A stretch of DNA of 64,000 bases from Meandrina meandrites (taxonomy: Eukaryota; Cnidaria; Anthozoa; Scleractinia; Meandrinidae), in contig OY855904.1 in the NCBI GenBank assembly GCA_963693305.1, forward strand, positions 10,970,996 to 11,034,995, written 5' to 3'. The position numbers were made by a program, and so were the translations under genes. Position 1 is the stretch's first letter. Each line of letters begins with the position of its first letter. This document shows positions 12,001 to 24,142 of the stretch, one piece after another. The notes under the pieces were generated by a model. That model made no database searches. It was given only the letters and a program-made list of their open reading frames with translations, and had not been told where the DNA came from.

Positions 12001-15000
12001 ATATCTTGGCCATTTAGCAGTCTTTTGGGACTCGGATCGCTGTGAAATTTACACCAGATATTTCCATGGTAATGATAAACAGAAAAACACGAAATCAGTT
12101 GAACTTGAATTCTACACAAATTTGATTTGACATCAGTAAAAAAAAACTAACACCAGTATCTGAAACTGTGGTGTACTGCACATCAAATAATCAAGAATAA
12201 AAAAATTATGAATAATTATTATGCTGCAGTATTCAAATCAACGTGTATTACATTCCTCCAAGAAAAATGCATTTTTGAAGCAAAAACGAAAATAATGGCG
12301 AAGTTTGCATGAAAGCAGGTAGGGTGGGTATCCATAGTTTTAAAATATGCATTATTGTTCTTTTCAACCTCGTTCCCAGGGCTTTTCCCTTCAAGAGAAG
12401 GGAAAAGCCGTGGGAACGAGGTTGTGTTCTTTTCATTCAATGTACATCTCATGGCGTTGCACAGGTCACACCCAAGTTGCCGGATGTTGATTGGTTCACA
12501 AAGGGAGGACTAGATGATCCAGAGGCTGAAAGCATGATGGAAGAGGATGATGGAAACACATTTTTCTATCAAAAGTGGTAAGAAAATATTACAGTGGAAA
12601 TTACTTTGGCTTTCCGGTAATCATAGTTCGACCTTTCTTACATAACGTTTTATAATGTTGGAAAATAACCATATGATTCTTACAAAGCCATTTAATGTCT
12701 CAAGCAAAGATGTTTATTGTGTCATTTTAAAGTCGATTTTCCAGTGCCATCAACTCACCAACTATTGCCTTATTAGTACATTTTTTCGCGTGAACTTAAT
12801 TTCGCGAAAATGGAACAGCCATTTTTGTGGGACTTAATTTTCGCGATTTGGCCAAAAAATACGTTAAAAATGGTAAAAACATGTTTTCTTGGGTCTTAAA
12901 TTTTGAGATTTCTGGAAAATCGCAAAAATTTAGTCCAGCGCAAACAAGTAACAATAAGGTCTGTAATATCCTTAGGTGTGTTTTACGTCAGATACATGCT
13001 TCATAGGGCACTTATGCAGGGTAGGAGTTACACCTTGTGTCTCTTTGTTTTTAGGTATGATCCTGAACATGGCAGGTTCACAGATCCGCCATCAGAATAC
13101 ACAACTACTGTGGACAGGACAGAAAATTATAAACACTGCGAAAGTTGTGTGCGCAGAGCAGCACAGGAGCAGGTAACAATTAACAACTCTGAATTAATAA
13201 TTTTACATTAACCACTACTTTTAAGCAGTTAATTTCCCCTTGTAGTAGTCTGGTTTCAGTTTTTCGACAACCATTGGAAAACTCATCTGCTTAAATATAA
13301 GAAAGTCCTAAAATCTTTAAATTTTTACTATATTCACTTTGCAGCTAGAAACACCATCCGTAGGAGAACCATTGGAAACGGATGCAAAATCCTCCTCCAA
13401 GACGTATTACAAGTAAGCATGTTTTATAATTTCTTTTGTTACCCTTTTCTTCTTGTATTATTCCTTTTAGTTCAATGTTATTTGACTATTCCAGCGGTTA
13501 ACTTGCTGAAATTTCAGTTTCTCCGTAGCTGCCATTTCTGCCTGGCTAGTTTTCCTCGAGGAAGCCACATTCATTAGCCCTAGCTGGCAATAATTCGGCT
13601 TCGGCTAATAACACTTACCGACACCTTGATTATTCCAGATATCACAAAAGCCGAATCTAAAAAATGTTTTATTAGACGCTGTTTTTACGAAAATAACGGC
13701 AAACGCACTGTTGAAGAAGCGAATCGACGAGCCATGTTTTTGCTTCGCCGTGTTCAAGATGCCACTTTCCACCCGTGAGCTTTACATTGCTCTTGGAAAA
13801 GCGCGCAAACTACAGATTATTCACTAATCTTCTTGCAAATTAGTGAATTATAATGTACGTTGTGATGATTCCCAGAATTAACTGTTGGCTCTTATGGGAA
13901 GACAGATAGTGACTATAATGTATAATGTCATTAATGAACTTCCTTTTACCCTTCAGGGCCTGCAGGAAAAGTGGTGTTCAGTATAAAGTGGGAGATTGTG
14001 TTTTCCTCACACCAGAGGCATTTTCTTTCAAGTAAGAGAAAAAAGCCACTTGCCATTTCCTCTAATAAACTCATGAAACTTTAATTACAGAGCGAAACAC
14101 ACCACAGTCGCAATAACTGTTAAAAACTAATCAAAACTTCAAAGGAAGCCATGTAACCAGTGCTAAGCGCGGGAAATTCACGAGAACAAATCACCTGATT
14201 GGCCGAGAAGACATCAGTTTCGTTCTAATTGGTGAAAGAGATTCTGGACAAGCTTCTTAAACGTGTTGATGACGTTTTTAGACCCCAATCAGGGTTGCCA
14301 AGGTCAGGAAATACTCAGGGGAAAAAAATTTTTTTTAAAGTCAGGGAATTTTATTTTGAGTCAGGGAAAAATTGACATTTCGGAGAAAAGTCAAGGAAAC
14401 TTGGAATATAACGCCGCTTATTTTTTATAATTGTTGGCTGGGAGAGACATTTCAGGTCAATGTGATTTCAGCGGTGTTCTTTTTTTCGACTATTTTGCTT
14501 GGTTACCAAGGAAAATGGTAAGAATTGGGATCATTGGTGGCACTCTCTGACACACATTTTTGTATACTCTCAAGGGACTGTTTTAATTTGTCAAGGGAAT
14601 ACTTTTCGCTGTGGGCGATAAAAACGTCACTGGATAGGAATGCGTCCGCAGTTTTCGATCCCGAAATGTTATTTTCACGCGTCGCTCGTCATTTAGCCCG
14701 TCTAGCCTTTTGCAAACTACAGGTAGGTATTTTTTAAAGATCTGTGCTATTCATCGATTGAATTGCTTAGTTTTACATGCTTAAAAGCTGCTGCGAATCT
14801 TCATTGTCAGAGGATATTGGCCAATGCTATTTTCTATTGTTACAAGTCTATTGTTTGTAGTCTTCATTGAAAGAAGTATTTTAGCTCGTCACGCAATCTT
14901 TTGTTTTGACCACAATTCACGGACTTGATCACGACAGCAGCTTCTCAAGACTTCAGACAGGAAAATGGTAATGTACAATATTGCTTCGAACTTAAATGGA

Positions 15001-18000
15001 ATTTTTAGAAGGATCGGTAAAGCCACTCAGTGAAAAATTGACTGCAAAAAGCCGTCGGGCTAAAATTAAACTTACGCTTTAGCGTGAATAATGCATCTCA
15101 CGGCTTCAGAAATCAACCTCGTTCCCAGGGTCTCTCTCTCCCCGCCCGCTCTTGGGGGCGGGGAGAGAGAGACCCTGGGAACGAGGTTGTTCAGAAATAT
15201 GCAGAATTTTGAAGCTTTGATACATTAGTAGCTACATCTTGAAATGAGAATTAATCTAAAACAAAACTTCCTTCAAGTTTCTTTCATTTGCCCAGTTTAC
15301 GTTTGGAATTTTAGGCTTCTGAAGCGTATTGATTTGAAAAGCGCATGGTGACATCTGATATGCAGCGTGCGGCCGACTTACTGTACCATCGCATTGTTGT
15401 TTATTTAATAATTGTGTTCAGTTTACGACTTTTTACATGCAAAGATTTACTACAGTACTTCGGAAAATGCAAACAAGTATTTTTTTGTTATTAGTTATAG
15501 TGATGGATAGCATAAAAAGCAATCTGAGTGTTAATTTTGTGGAAGAATTCAGTAGTTTTCCGCTATCTCACGGCAATCTCACGGCTTATCTCCAATTACC
15601 GCTTTTCTGTACCAAGATAATACCACTGGTGGTTAAATAAATGTCAGTGACAGTTATACAGAATGAAAACCTACCTTTCATAAAAAGCAATGTGAGTGTT
15701 AATTTTGTGGAAAGAATTCAGTAGTTGTCCGCTATCTCACGGCACCACGATTCGCAAATTATTATCCCCAGTTACCGCTGGTGGTGGTTAAATAAATGTC
15801 AGTGATAGTTGTACAGAATGAAAGCCTACCTTTCACCAGAGTGTTTCGAACTAGTGTTATATTTTGCGAGTTGTTAAAATGACGCGCGGAGGTGAAGAAA
15901 TTTTTTTCACCGTCTTCAAGTTTGGTTTGGGATCAATTTATCAAGGTTGATAATTAACATTTCAAACCATGAATTGGTCTTTCAGCGTGTCTAGTTGTAA
16001 TAAACGTTTACTTCAGAAAAGAATTGTTTGTCTGAATTTAGTACGCATATGGTATATTTTTTCCCACTCGCACGTTTGTGTTAAAAGCCGTAAAAGAGCC
16101 AGGGATTTTTTTTTTTTTTTTTTTGGGGGGGGGGGGGGGGTGGGTAAGCGCTAATAAAAGCCTTCTGGACTGTGAGTCAATGGGTTAGTGCATCACAAAT
16201 CGCTTTCAATACTAACATTTCCCCAACGCATACTCCATGCGAAATAGTCGAATCTCGAAGAGATCTTTGATTTTTGTTTGGAAGCGCAAGCGGAGGCTGG
16301 AGGCCGCTACTATATCTGACATTTGTATTTATTTGGTCAAGGAAATTTTATTTTTGTCATTTCGAAAATTGATGTCTTTGACAACCATGAAAATAGTCAA
16401 TCACGAGATGGCTTTAGTTCCTGATTGGTTGAAAGAAAGGCACCTTTGTTCAAAATCGCGCTGGTCAGATTACACGCACACGTTCAGTAACTCTTAGAAT
16501 AATCAAAACCCTAATCAAATACGTAGCGGTATTAAGGTCAATGGAAAATTCGTATGAATATATACATGGCTTGTGTCTGTAATGAATATTTTGCATTATG
16601 TTTTGCAGTGTTAAGCCGAAAGAGACGAAGAAATATTTCAAAAAAAGTGACACGGTAAAGAATTAGATGCTTGCTCGTTTTCCATTACTGTTCACCTTCA
16701 AACGCACTTTAAAGAACTAAAAAAGATTTGACAGCTTTACAGGGCACTAGGGGAAACAGACAAACCACAAAAATAGCTCTTTCTGTATAACTGTTTAGTT
16801 TGGAGATAGGTGTTTTGCGCGTTAAGACAAAATTAAGTTGATCTAAAATTATAGCAAAAGTTGAAAGCAAAGAAATTATTGGTTTTCAAAACTCTAATCA
16901 TTTGAATTGTTTTAACTTGACAGGTAGATGAGGAGGTTTATCCTGAATACTACAGAAAGCCCGCGGAATATGTCAAGGGCAGTAACTATGATGTACCAGA
17001 ACCATTTAAAATAGGTAAACATCACTAACAACGTTTTTCTCGGTAAAAAGTGAAACGAGTTCGTAGATGACTTTCTTGCAACGAAAAAGCAACATGGATG
17101 ACTTTTATGGCAATGGTTGAGAAACGAAAACGTAGAAAAAGAATGCTGTTTTGTGAAGGCGTCAATTGGGCTTTTTTGTATTATTTTGCCCTTCTGTGGT
17201 ACAATATGGTGTGTCGAACCTTTCTGCATGTAAAATCTACAAAATACTCTACGCTCTTTGTCTGTTCAGGCCGTATTGTTAACATCTTCACGAAATCAAG
17301 CTCAGGGAAGCTAACGGATGAACTGGACATCATGCTCACCGTCAACAAATTCTACAGGTATTTTAACTTAACAGCAAAATTTAATACATGTAGCTTCAGC
17401 CTTAGCAGTACTGGGCCCACTACGAGCCATTATCCCTTCCGTTAAAATCGTTTAACCCGAAACCATAATCTCGCAAGAAGAATTGTAATGCAAAACGTAT
17501 GACGACAACAATTGAGGAAATTTTGAGGCTGTGCCCTATTAAAATTGCTGCAGCATCAACATTTGTTCAAGCTGCTGAACAAAGTTGCACTTTTCTTTCC
17601 AGGCCAGAGAATACTCACAAAGGTTCAAGTTCTGGCCACCAAGCTAATCTGAATTTGCTATACTGGAGCAAAGAAGGTAAGGCAATCCAAGTTTTTTTCC
17701 AAATTCCTATTTTGGTAGGTTTTTAGGAAGTGTTAGCCACGCTCTTTACATGCTATCGACTAGCATCCTTACCGAAGGGTCTACCAATTCCGGAGCCAGT
17801 AGGCTTTGATAAGGCTTACAACATGAATTTTCCGTTCGTTAAACATTTCAGTTACAAGTAAGAAACGTTTTAACCCAAAAGAATTGTGACGAATGAGACG
17901 TGGAACCAGTCGCAATAAGGATCGGACGCTGGCTCGTCCCCAGTCGTCTCTCAGTGTTCTATTAACGAGGGAAGCGCGGGCGCCTACGCGGGGGACACCT

Positions 18001-21000
18001 ATTATTATTTTCTTTACTATTTCTTTCTTGTTCTTATTTTCTTCAGAGGCAACTGTTGCCATTAGCGATGTACTTGGTGGCTGTGTAGTAACATGTGGAG
18101 AAGATCTCAACTGCTCTGTTGAAGAATACACAGCAAGAGGAATCAAGTATTTTTACTTCTTGGAGGTAATTGTTTTCTTCCTTTGACCTTTTGGCGATCA
18201 ACCTTACGCGTGTTTACTGTTGTTTCATTTTCGTTGTAACGGCTGTGAAGGTAAACTGGTCGGGGTGGTGGGGTGGGGAGGGGAGGGGAGGGGAGGGGAA
18301 GACAGGTAGTTGAGGTTGACGTAGCAACGTTCAGAACACTTCGAGTAATTTCTTGTCAGATAATAAGAATTGACAACTCTTCGGCAACTCTTTGAGTACC
18401 TCAGCGAGGTTGAGATCTGTTCACACGATAAAAAAGATTTTGAGAGGCTCTCGGAACCACTCTAATGGATTTCGCAATGTAGGGGGTCTCTCTGACTCTG
18501 CAGTTTTTCTTCTTTTTGTTTTAGGCGTACAACAGCGAAACAAAAGAGTTTGAAGAACCTCCAATCGAGGCGCGTAATGCTGCAATGAAGGGAAAGGTTA
18601 GTGCCTGACGGTAAACATTGGGCTCAATTGTTTTTAATACGAGGGTGCTTCATACAGTTTGCTATTATTTGCCGCTCAATAAGGTTTTTTTGAACATATT
18701 TTGCTATCCTTGTTAATCCTTAAGTTAGTCTGGGAATGCGGTGACCTCAAATTAGTTGCCACCTGCCGATAAATTGCGCATGCGTTTTTCGGCGGTCATG
18801 AGTTCACGCTTTTATTGGTTGAGAGGTTTGGAACCGAAAGAGGTCAAAGGAAAATTGAGCGATTTACCAATTCGTCCCAAAGGTATTTTCTCTGGCTTTA
18901 GAGTACAATATGCCGACCTTCACGTCGGATCAGATTGCGACTTTCTCGTTCAAACGTTTCATAGACTGGTTTTGCAAACAGTAAAACTCGTTTCCTCCTG
19001 TCTGTCATTCATGTTCAGGGCAAAGGAAAAGGAAAAGGCAAGGGGAAGGGTAAAGCGTCAGCTGAAACAGAAGATCAGAGCTCAAAGGAAGACGACAGCC
19101 GTAAAGCAAATGAAGCAGTTACCAAGCTGCGATGTCTGGATGTTTTTGCGGGTTGCGGTGGTAAGTCAAAGTTTAAAAGTTATTGTTGGTAAAAGTGAAT
19201 TGCTTTTCGTCATTACAAGGCTGTGATTGACAAAATAAAAGAAGATAACCTATTCTTAATACTATAAAGGGATTTGATTTGAGTTTGTAACGTGTCAATT
19301 ATCCCAGGTCTCTCGGAGGGTCTTCATGAGGCAGGCGTGGCTGAGTCCCGGTGGGCCATTGAGAAGGAGGAGCCCGCTGCAAGTGCGTTTAGCCTCAACA
19401 ATCCCGGATGTACTGTATTCACTGACGATTGCAACTTGCTGTTGAAACTCGTCATGGATGTAAGCCAACTCGTGTGCATTTTACTTGTAATGTAATATGT
19501 TTTGCGAATTTCGAGAAAATGATGAGCTTTTAACAAAAAAAGACAGTGAAGGAAGCAGACTGCTGTTTCAGATTTAAATTGTAGGAGAAACAAAATGAAA
19601 CTGCTTCTTCCATTTGTGAGTGGCAGGGTTGTGCAACAAGCACAGCAACTTGTGGGTTAATCACCTGTTTAGTACCGCATGAAAACATGCCTTTTTAAGA
19701 TACATACCTGCAACAGCAGGCGGCAAATCACTTTTATACGACGGCTTTCTAGCCTTGTGATTGGCGGAATCGTTTATAAGTATGGCATGGGATGAAATCC
19801 GAAGTAGTCCGACTCTAACAGGCGCTTCTTTTGCTTTGTAACGACAGGGAGAGAAGACGAACTCCAAAGGACAAACACTACCCCAGAAGGGAGAGGTAGA
19901 GCTGTTGTGTGGTGGCCCCCCTTGTCAAGGATTCAGTGGAATGAATCGCTTTAGCTCAAGGGACTACTCTCAGTTCAAGGTAGATTCTAAGTACTTAATA
20001 TGAAATTAAGCAGCTCATAAAACTGCGTTATAAACAAAAGTTATTCCTTATTGCTTCTCACGTATAGTGTCATTGGTTTGTCCTTCTAATTGTCAGCATA
20101 TTCTTTGCAGAATTCTCTGGTTGCATCGTACCTCAGCTACTGTGATTACTATCGACCGAAGTATTTCATTCTCGAGAATGTTCGTAATTTCGTGTCCTTC
20201 AAACGAAGCATGGTTCTTAAGTTAACTTTGCGCTGTCTGCTCAAGATGGGATATCAGGTGAGTTCACTACAATTTTTATGTTAACAAAAGTTTAATTGGC
20301 TTGGAAATTACCGCGATAAAAGCGGTAATCATTTCAGCAAAATACAAAACACTCATTCACAGGGGAACGCAAAAAAAAAAAAAAAAAAAAACAGGAAAAA
20401 GTTCCCTCACAAGATGACCACCCCAAAAACCCATAGAGATACAAGTTTAAAGATTGTCTATACTTCATGAGAATGGACTATGCTGATTCAATTTATTTAT
20501 TCTTCTTGTTATTTTCGAGTCATTTGTTAAATACGTTTTCTTGTTATAATTCACTACTTCTCCAGTGTACGTTTGGTGTACTTCAAGCTGGCTGTTATGG
20601 CGTTCCACAGACCAGGCGAAGGTAAACATGACAACTTAATTCTGCCTGTTTTTTCTTTCCCTTTATTTTTCAATTTCATTCTTTGAAGTCGTAATTTGTA
20701 TAGTTTGGAGAGGATTGAGTGGCAGAATAGAGAAATATAGAGCTCGAATTGTAACAAGATTGCACGTACTGCTTTTCAGTAGGATAAGAAGAACTGGGAA
20801 CTCCAAACTTTGCTAAAACGCTGGGTTTGCTAAAAATGTAAAAAATTGCTTTTGATAGCATTTGATCATTGCATAGCGGCTGAACACTGGTTTGTTAACT
20901 TGCCTCGATTCCATATTTCAGGGCCATTATACTTGCGGCTGCTCCTGGTGAGGTATTACCGCTATACCCTGAGCCCACACACTGTTTTTCCCCGCGGGCC

Positions 21001-23734
21001 ATTCAACTCACAGTTATGGTCGACGACAAGAAGGTAGACACGTTCACAGCAGTGGTTTGATTTTGTAGAGCGATACTTTCCAATTGACAAGAACTTATAA
21101 GGAATAAAGCCGAAAATCTGTATTGGTGGCTTATTCTTATCTCGTTTATCTTCGCAGTTCCAATCGAACATTTCTCGGCTGTCGTCGGCTCCCTTCCGAA
21201 CGACCACCGTACGTGACGCCATGTCCGACCTTCCGGAGATCAGAAATGGCGCGTCAAATGACGAGATCTCGTACAATGGGGATGCGATCTCCCACTTCCA
21301 GCGACAAGTAAGAGTTTTTGATACTTGTGTCTTCGACTCTGCTTTGATTTGTTTTGGCATTTTGTTTCTCTGCAGTTGTAATTTTCTTTTTTGAGCTTTA
21401 AATGTGGCATCAAGCGAATGGTACTTTCAGATAAGGATTAAATTTGTCCTTCAGTTGGCTGTTTTGAGCGTTCCTAAGCCGTGAAAACCTCTTACTTGTT
21501 TAAACCCACAGATGCGCGGCAGTCAATACCAACCTGTTCTTCGCGATCACATTTGCAAGGAAATGAACCCTCTTGTTGCGGTACGCATGCGTTACATTCC
21601 GACTGCCCCCGGCTCAGATTGGAGAGATTTGCCAAACACTATTGTCCGTCTGTCTGATGGCACCTATACCAAGAAACTGTAAGTTCCAAGTGTCTGTCTG
21701 TCTGTGTATTTGTTTGTTTGTGTGCCGTTGGCAATAGGAATATTGTTTTTTTACGAATTCAACACCACGTAGTTTTCCTCAAACGCGAGAGAAATCAACA
21801 AGCAACTTGTCACAAGATGACTTCCCACTTGTAACAACCGCTGAACGTTGGTCACAAGAGCAAACGATGAAGTTCTATTTGCGCAAAAATGTCTCTGGAA
21901 AATTACGGAATTGCCAGCTCTCAGACACCTCATTACTTGTATCTGCTTGAAGACTCGCAAGTTACACGAGACGTGGAGACCACAACCTTAGAACGGTTAC
22001 CTCTTCCTGTCTCCTTCGCAGAGGTTTACCTTGTTTCGGTTACTCGGTTGGAAGCCCGCGCGGAAATAAACCGAGTTGAGATTGGGGAGAGAAAAAATGA
22101 AGAGCGTGGTTGAGTGTGATTGATGCTTTTCTCTTTATATAAAGTTCCCTCGCAAATCTCTGGAGAATAGAAGATTCTAGTAGTAATATGTATTGTCTTA
22201 CGGGCTGCTCCTCTGTGTGGAACAAACCCGACTTATTCTGGTATCTCCACAGAGCCTACACGCATGATGACCCGAAGAATGGTCTCTCATCCAACGACGA
22301 TTTACGCGGGGTGTGCTCATGCGCAGAAGGCAAGCCATGTGATCCAGCTGACCGCCAGTTTAACACCCTTATACCGTGGTGTCTTCCACATACGGGAAAC
22401 AGACACAATCACTGGGCGGGGCTGTACGGCCGACTGGAATGGGACGGCTACTTCAGTACCACCATAACAAATCCTGAGCCCATGGGAAAACAGGTCAGCG
22501 AGCTCTTTCACGACATTTGACTGCCACGCGTAAACAAGAAATGCGTTGGGCGTGTTTGTTTGTTTGTTTGTTTGTTTTCCTTCTTTTTCTTTTTTGTTTC
22601 CTTTTTTACTCTTAGTTTTGATCTAAGCCAGTACCTGCCCACCGCAGGTTTACAGCGCAAAAAATAAATTACATTTCCTCAAAGCAAAGCAGTGCGTTAG
22701 CGCAACTAGAACAAGATTCCCCAGTTATGAGTTATCATGCGCCCGTTAAATTGTCGAATCGTTATTGCTTCTATTGAATCAAGTAAATGTGAAAGTGCGT
22801 AGTTGTTTGTTCTATGCAATGAGCTTCAGTTTCTGAAGTTAATAATCATTGTCTTTTTCCCTCCAAGGGTCGAGTTCTTCATCCTGAACAACACAGAGTT
22901 GTCAGCGTCCGAGAATGTGCAAGGTCCCAGGGATTCCCCGACACGTATCGTTTCTATGGTAGCATTCTTGATAAACATCGCCAGGTAAGCCAACAATAAT
23001 TCCTTCTTTAGGTGTAGCGCTAAAAGGCCTCTTTGGAGTCTACCGAACCTACATGTAGCAATTTATCACAGTGCACGTGGCGCTTTAAAACTAGGCGGCG
23101 TATTAAGATAAAACCTGCCTTGGCACGAGATGAAAAGCACCCTTAAAATTTGACGCAATTTGGCCCCTCGAATCGGTGGGATTTTAATACCACTTGCTTT
23201 TTTTCGCAAGTTGCAGCTGTCATGAGCAAAACTATGATCATTATGAACTATGCTAGTTTCAAACACAAGAATTGGCCTCATTTGATAAATCGCTGAATTT
23301 CGTTTATTTCAATCCATGTTTTTTGTAACCTTCAAAGGTACGAATTCAGTGATTGCGTGCTAGTTTTTGTGAATTATCAGTTAATTGGCTGACCTGACTA
23401 ATGAGCTTTCCTCCCATCTTATTTCCTGTCATTCCGAGAGTAAAGATTTGATAATTTTGAACCGCGAAGCCAAATGGAAAACAAGCCAAGAAAACGTCGT
23501 AAATATTTCCTTATGTAGAAAACGTTTGAAGTATTTACTACACAAATCTCAAGTTTTAAGCATTTGTGCATTTGTGTTGAAGCTTGAGAGTCACTCAAAC
23601 TCATGTTATTTTTCCTTCATCATCAGGTGGGAAATGCAGTACCGCCTCCTTTGGCGGCCGCCATAGGCGGTGAAATCAGGAAATCTCTGCTTGCTGGATC
23701 CAAACCAAACCAAACCCAAGTCAACGCGCAGTAA
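734..23734 (+). CDS. DNMT1: DNA (cytosine-5)-methyltransferase 1, complete, 46 coding exons
   Basis: Maintenance CpG methyltransferase that restores methylation on hemimethylated DNA behind the replication fork, using S-adenosylmethionine, in the nucleus. Coding exons: 734-780, 934-982, 1385-1446, 1895-1940, 2060-2432, 3077-3123, 3267-3331, 3551-3623, 4219-4298, 4683-4737, 5117-5197, 5793-5902, 6095-6213, 6835-6927, 7649-7734, 8083-8148, 8438-8515, 8929-9032, 9456-9519, 9620-9825, 10640-10715, 10811-10882, 11250-11336, 11445-11569, 11733-11838, 12465-12577, 13055-13172, 13345-13412, 13957-14031, 16609-16654, 16924-17014, 17270-17357, 17603-17676, 18047-18165, 18525-18596, 19019-19160, 19308-19459, 19848-19979, 20111-20257, 20566-20621, 20922-21033, 21158-21307, 21512-21678, 22253-22493, 22868-22984, 23627-23734. 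All introns are GT-AG and the summed length (4,758 nt) is a multiple of three. The protein is close to vertebrate DNMT1 in length and has all its domains in order. Exon 7 could start three bases later. Confidence 0.95.
3350..3465. repeat. Degenerate GACC/CCAA microsatellite in DNMT1 intron 7
   Basis: A run of four-base units (GACC, CCAA, CGAC variants) fills this interval just after exon 7. Its minus-strand translation gives a false Gly/Arg/Ser/Val-rich open frame. Confidence 0.85.
5117..9519 (+). CDS. DNMT1: DNMT1 exons 11-19: replication foci targeting (RFTS) domain
   Basis: Residues about 300-566 form the RFTS domain. It opens with a zinc-binding [13 protein letters not shown] and continues with the diagnostic [27 protein letters not shown] and [15 protein letters not shown] blocks. 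In known DNMT1 this domain binds UHRF1-ubiquitinated histone H3 and folds back on the catalytic site to inhibit it. All nine exons are short (64-119 nt) and phase-consistent. The intron after exon 12 starts with a (TA)n tract. Confidence 0.92.
5941..5996. repeat. (TA)n microsatellite in DNMT1 intron 12
   Basis: About 27 uninterrupted TA units begin about 40 bases after the exon 12 donor. Confidence 0.95.
6645..6710. repeat. Dispersed repeat shared with the DDR intron
   Basis: A block containing GTGCTGAACAAGGGCAATCA followed by CTACTTAAAA is closely matched at about 57770-57832 (GTGCTGCACAAGGGCAGCCA, CTACTTAAAA). The two copies lie about 51 kb apart in introns of different genes. Confidence 0.6.
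9620..10882 (+). CDS. DNMT1: DNMT1 exons 20-22: CXXC zinc finger and acidic autoinhibitory linker
   Basis: Exon 20 encodes a CXXC finger with [17 protein letters not shown] and [10 protein letters not shown], the motif that binds unmethylated CpG. Exons 21-22 encode an acidic stretch ([14 protein letters not shown]) in the place of the CXXC-BAH1 autoinhibitory linker, followed by a lysine-rich run. In mammalian DNMT1 this unit keeps unmethylated DNA out of the active site. The residues needed for two zinc ions are present as far as exon 20 reads, and the final cysteine (RCPY) comes from exon 21. Confidence 0.92.
9884..10210. repeat. Degenerate minisatellite in DNMT1 intron 20
   Basis: Variants of a CTAAGCAGACACCTCCTT-like unit recur at irregular spacing of roughly 17-30 bases (AAGCAGACACCTTCC, AGCAGACACCTCCTT, AAGCAGACACCCCTCC). 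Clear boundaries are not visible; traces continue to about 10560. Confidence 0.6.
11250..18596 (+). CDS. DNMT1: DNMT1 exons 23-35: tandem BAH1 and BAH2 domains
   Basis: Residues about 685-1078. BAH1 is marked by [19 protein letters not shown] and [18 protein letters not shown]; a cysteine pair (HCESCVR) follows in exon 27. BAH2 is marked by [44 protein letters not shown] and INKFYR-type blocks, ending at KYFYFLEAYNSET. These are conserved structural domains that pack against the methyltransferase. The intron between exons 29 and 30 is the largest in the gene (about 2.6 kb) and carries a 76-bp hairpin element and a local tandem duplication. Confidence 0.9.
11583..11706. repeat. GACT/GACC/GATT microsatellite in DNMT1 intron 24
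   Basis: Four-base units change from GACT through GACC (about ten near-perfect units) to GATT across the interval, ending shortly before exon 25. Confidence 0.9.
12365..12424. mobile_element. 60-bp hairpin element with 9-bp target duplication
   Basis: The element starts CAACCTCGTTCCCAGGGCTT and ends with its near-perfect reverse complement, so it is essentially one stem with a small loop. Direct copies of TGTTCTTTT flank it at 12356-12364 and 12425-12433. A related hairpin lies at 15114. Confidence 0.85.
15114..15189. mobile_element. 76-bp hairpin element with 9-bp target duplication
   Basis: The outer stem CAACCTCGTTCCCAGGG matches the 12365 element, but the inner stem is different (CT-rich then CCCCGCCC). 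The inner arms are nonetheless complementary to each other. Direct copies of TTCAGAAAT flank it at 15105-15113 and 15190-15198. Confidence 0.87.
15509..15835. repeat. Two-unit tandem duplication in DNMT1 intron 29
   Basis: A unit of about 155-170 bases starting CATAAAAAGCAAT and including TCCGCTATCTCACGGC and AAATAAATGTCAGTGA is repeated head to tail. The second copy begins near 15680. The units differ by small indels. Confidence 0.8.
16107..16142. repeat. Poly-T/poly-G tract
   Basis: A run of about 18 T is followed directly by a run of about 14 G. Such tracts are prone to length change and to assembly error. Confidence 0.8.
18262..18300. repeat. GGGGA repeat in DNMT1 intron 34
   Basis: Five or more successive GGGGA units, a potential G-quadruplex-forming sequence on the coding strand. 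Confidence 0.75.
19019..23734 (+). CDS. DNMT1: DNMT1 exons 36-46: Gly-Lys linker and C5-methyltransferase domain
   Basis: Exon 36 starts with six GK repeats (residues about 1079-1090), the hinge joining regulatory and catalytic halves. Motif I ([12 protein letters not shown]) crosses the exon 36/37 junction and binds SAM. Exon 38 carries the catalytic PCQ motif in [13 protein letters not shown], with the nucleophilic cysteine near residue 1202. Exon 39 carries ENVRNF with the catalytic glutamate, and exon 40 carries QTRRR, completed from exon 41. The target recognition region lies in exons 41-44, and [10 protein letters not shown] in exon 46 is motif X. All key residues are present, so an active enzyme is expected. 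Stop TAA is at 23732. Confidence 0.95.
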
Positions 23735-23995
23735 AACACAAGTCACGCTGGACGTGCTTTTGTCAGTTTGCCAGAGGAACTGTCGTTTCAAGGCAGCAAT
23801 CACTGCTGACTTGGATTTTCCCACGTCTCGACTGAACTCTGAGAGAAGAGTACAGCCGGACGTCGTGCTCTCGATAATGGAGGGTTGTTCGATGACACGT
23901 TATACAAGGTCACCGAAAGGAAACGTTCTAGATGTATTTATTTAAACTGACTACTGTATTCAATATTCTGCTTTCGAGTGTTTGGCTGATTGCAT

Positions 23996-24038
23996 AATAA
24001 ACTTGCATGCTTCGTTCGCCACATAAATTTTCAATAAA
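23996..24038 (+). promoter_or_regulatory. DNMT1 polyadenylation signals
   Basis: Two canonical AATAAA hexamers lie at 23996-24001 and 24033-24038, about 265 and 300 bases after the DNMT1 stop codon. Both are also present in the partial copy of this region near 52.4-52.5 kb. Confidence 0.65.
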
Positions 24039-24142
24039 AGCCAATTCCATCGTCCCATCTGTTTATATTTTTGTCTCTTCTGCAAGACACCAACGAAGAT
24101 CTTGTTGACACGAAGTCAGCCCTTTGAAGCCTCCGACTGTTA

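Noticed and set aside
12780..12920. Repeated TTCGCG/AATTTCGCGA words as a promoter or operator
   Set aside because: They lie in DNMT1 intron 26 and look like a fragment of a dispersed repeat; no boundaries or gene start nearby.
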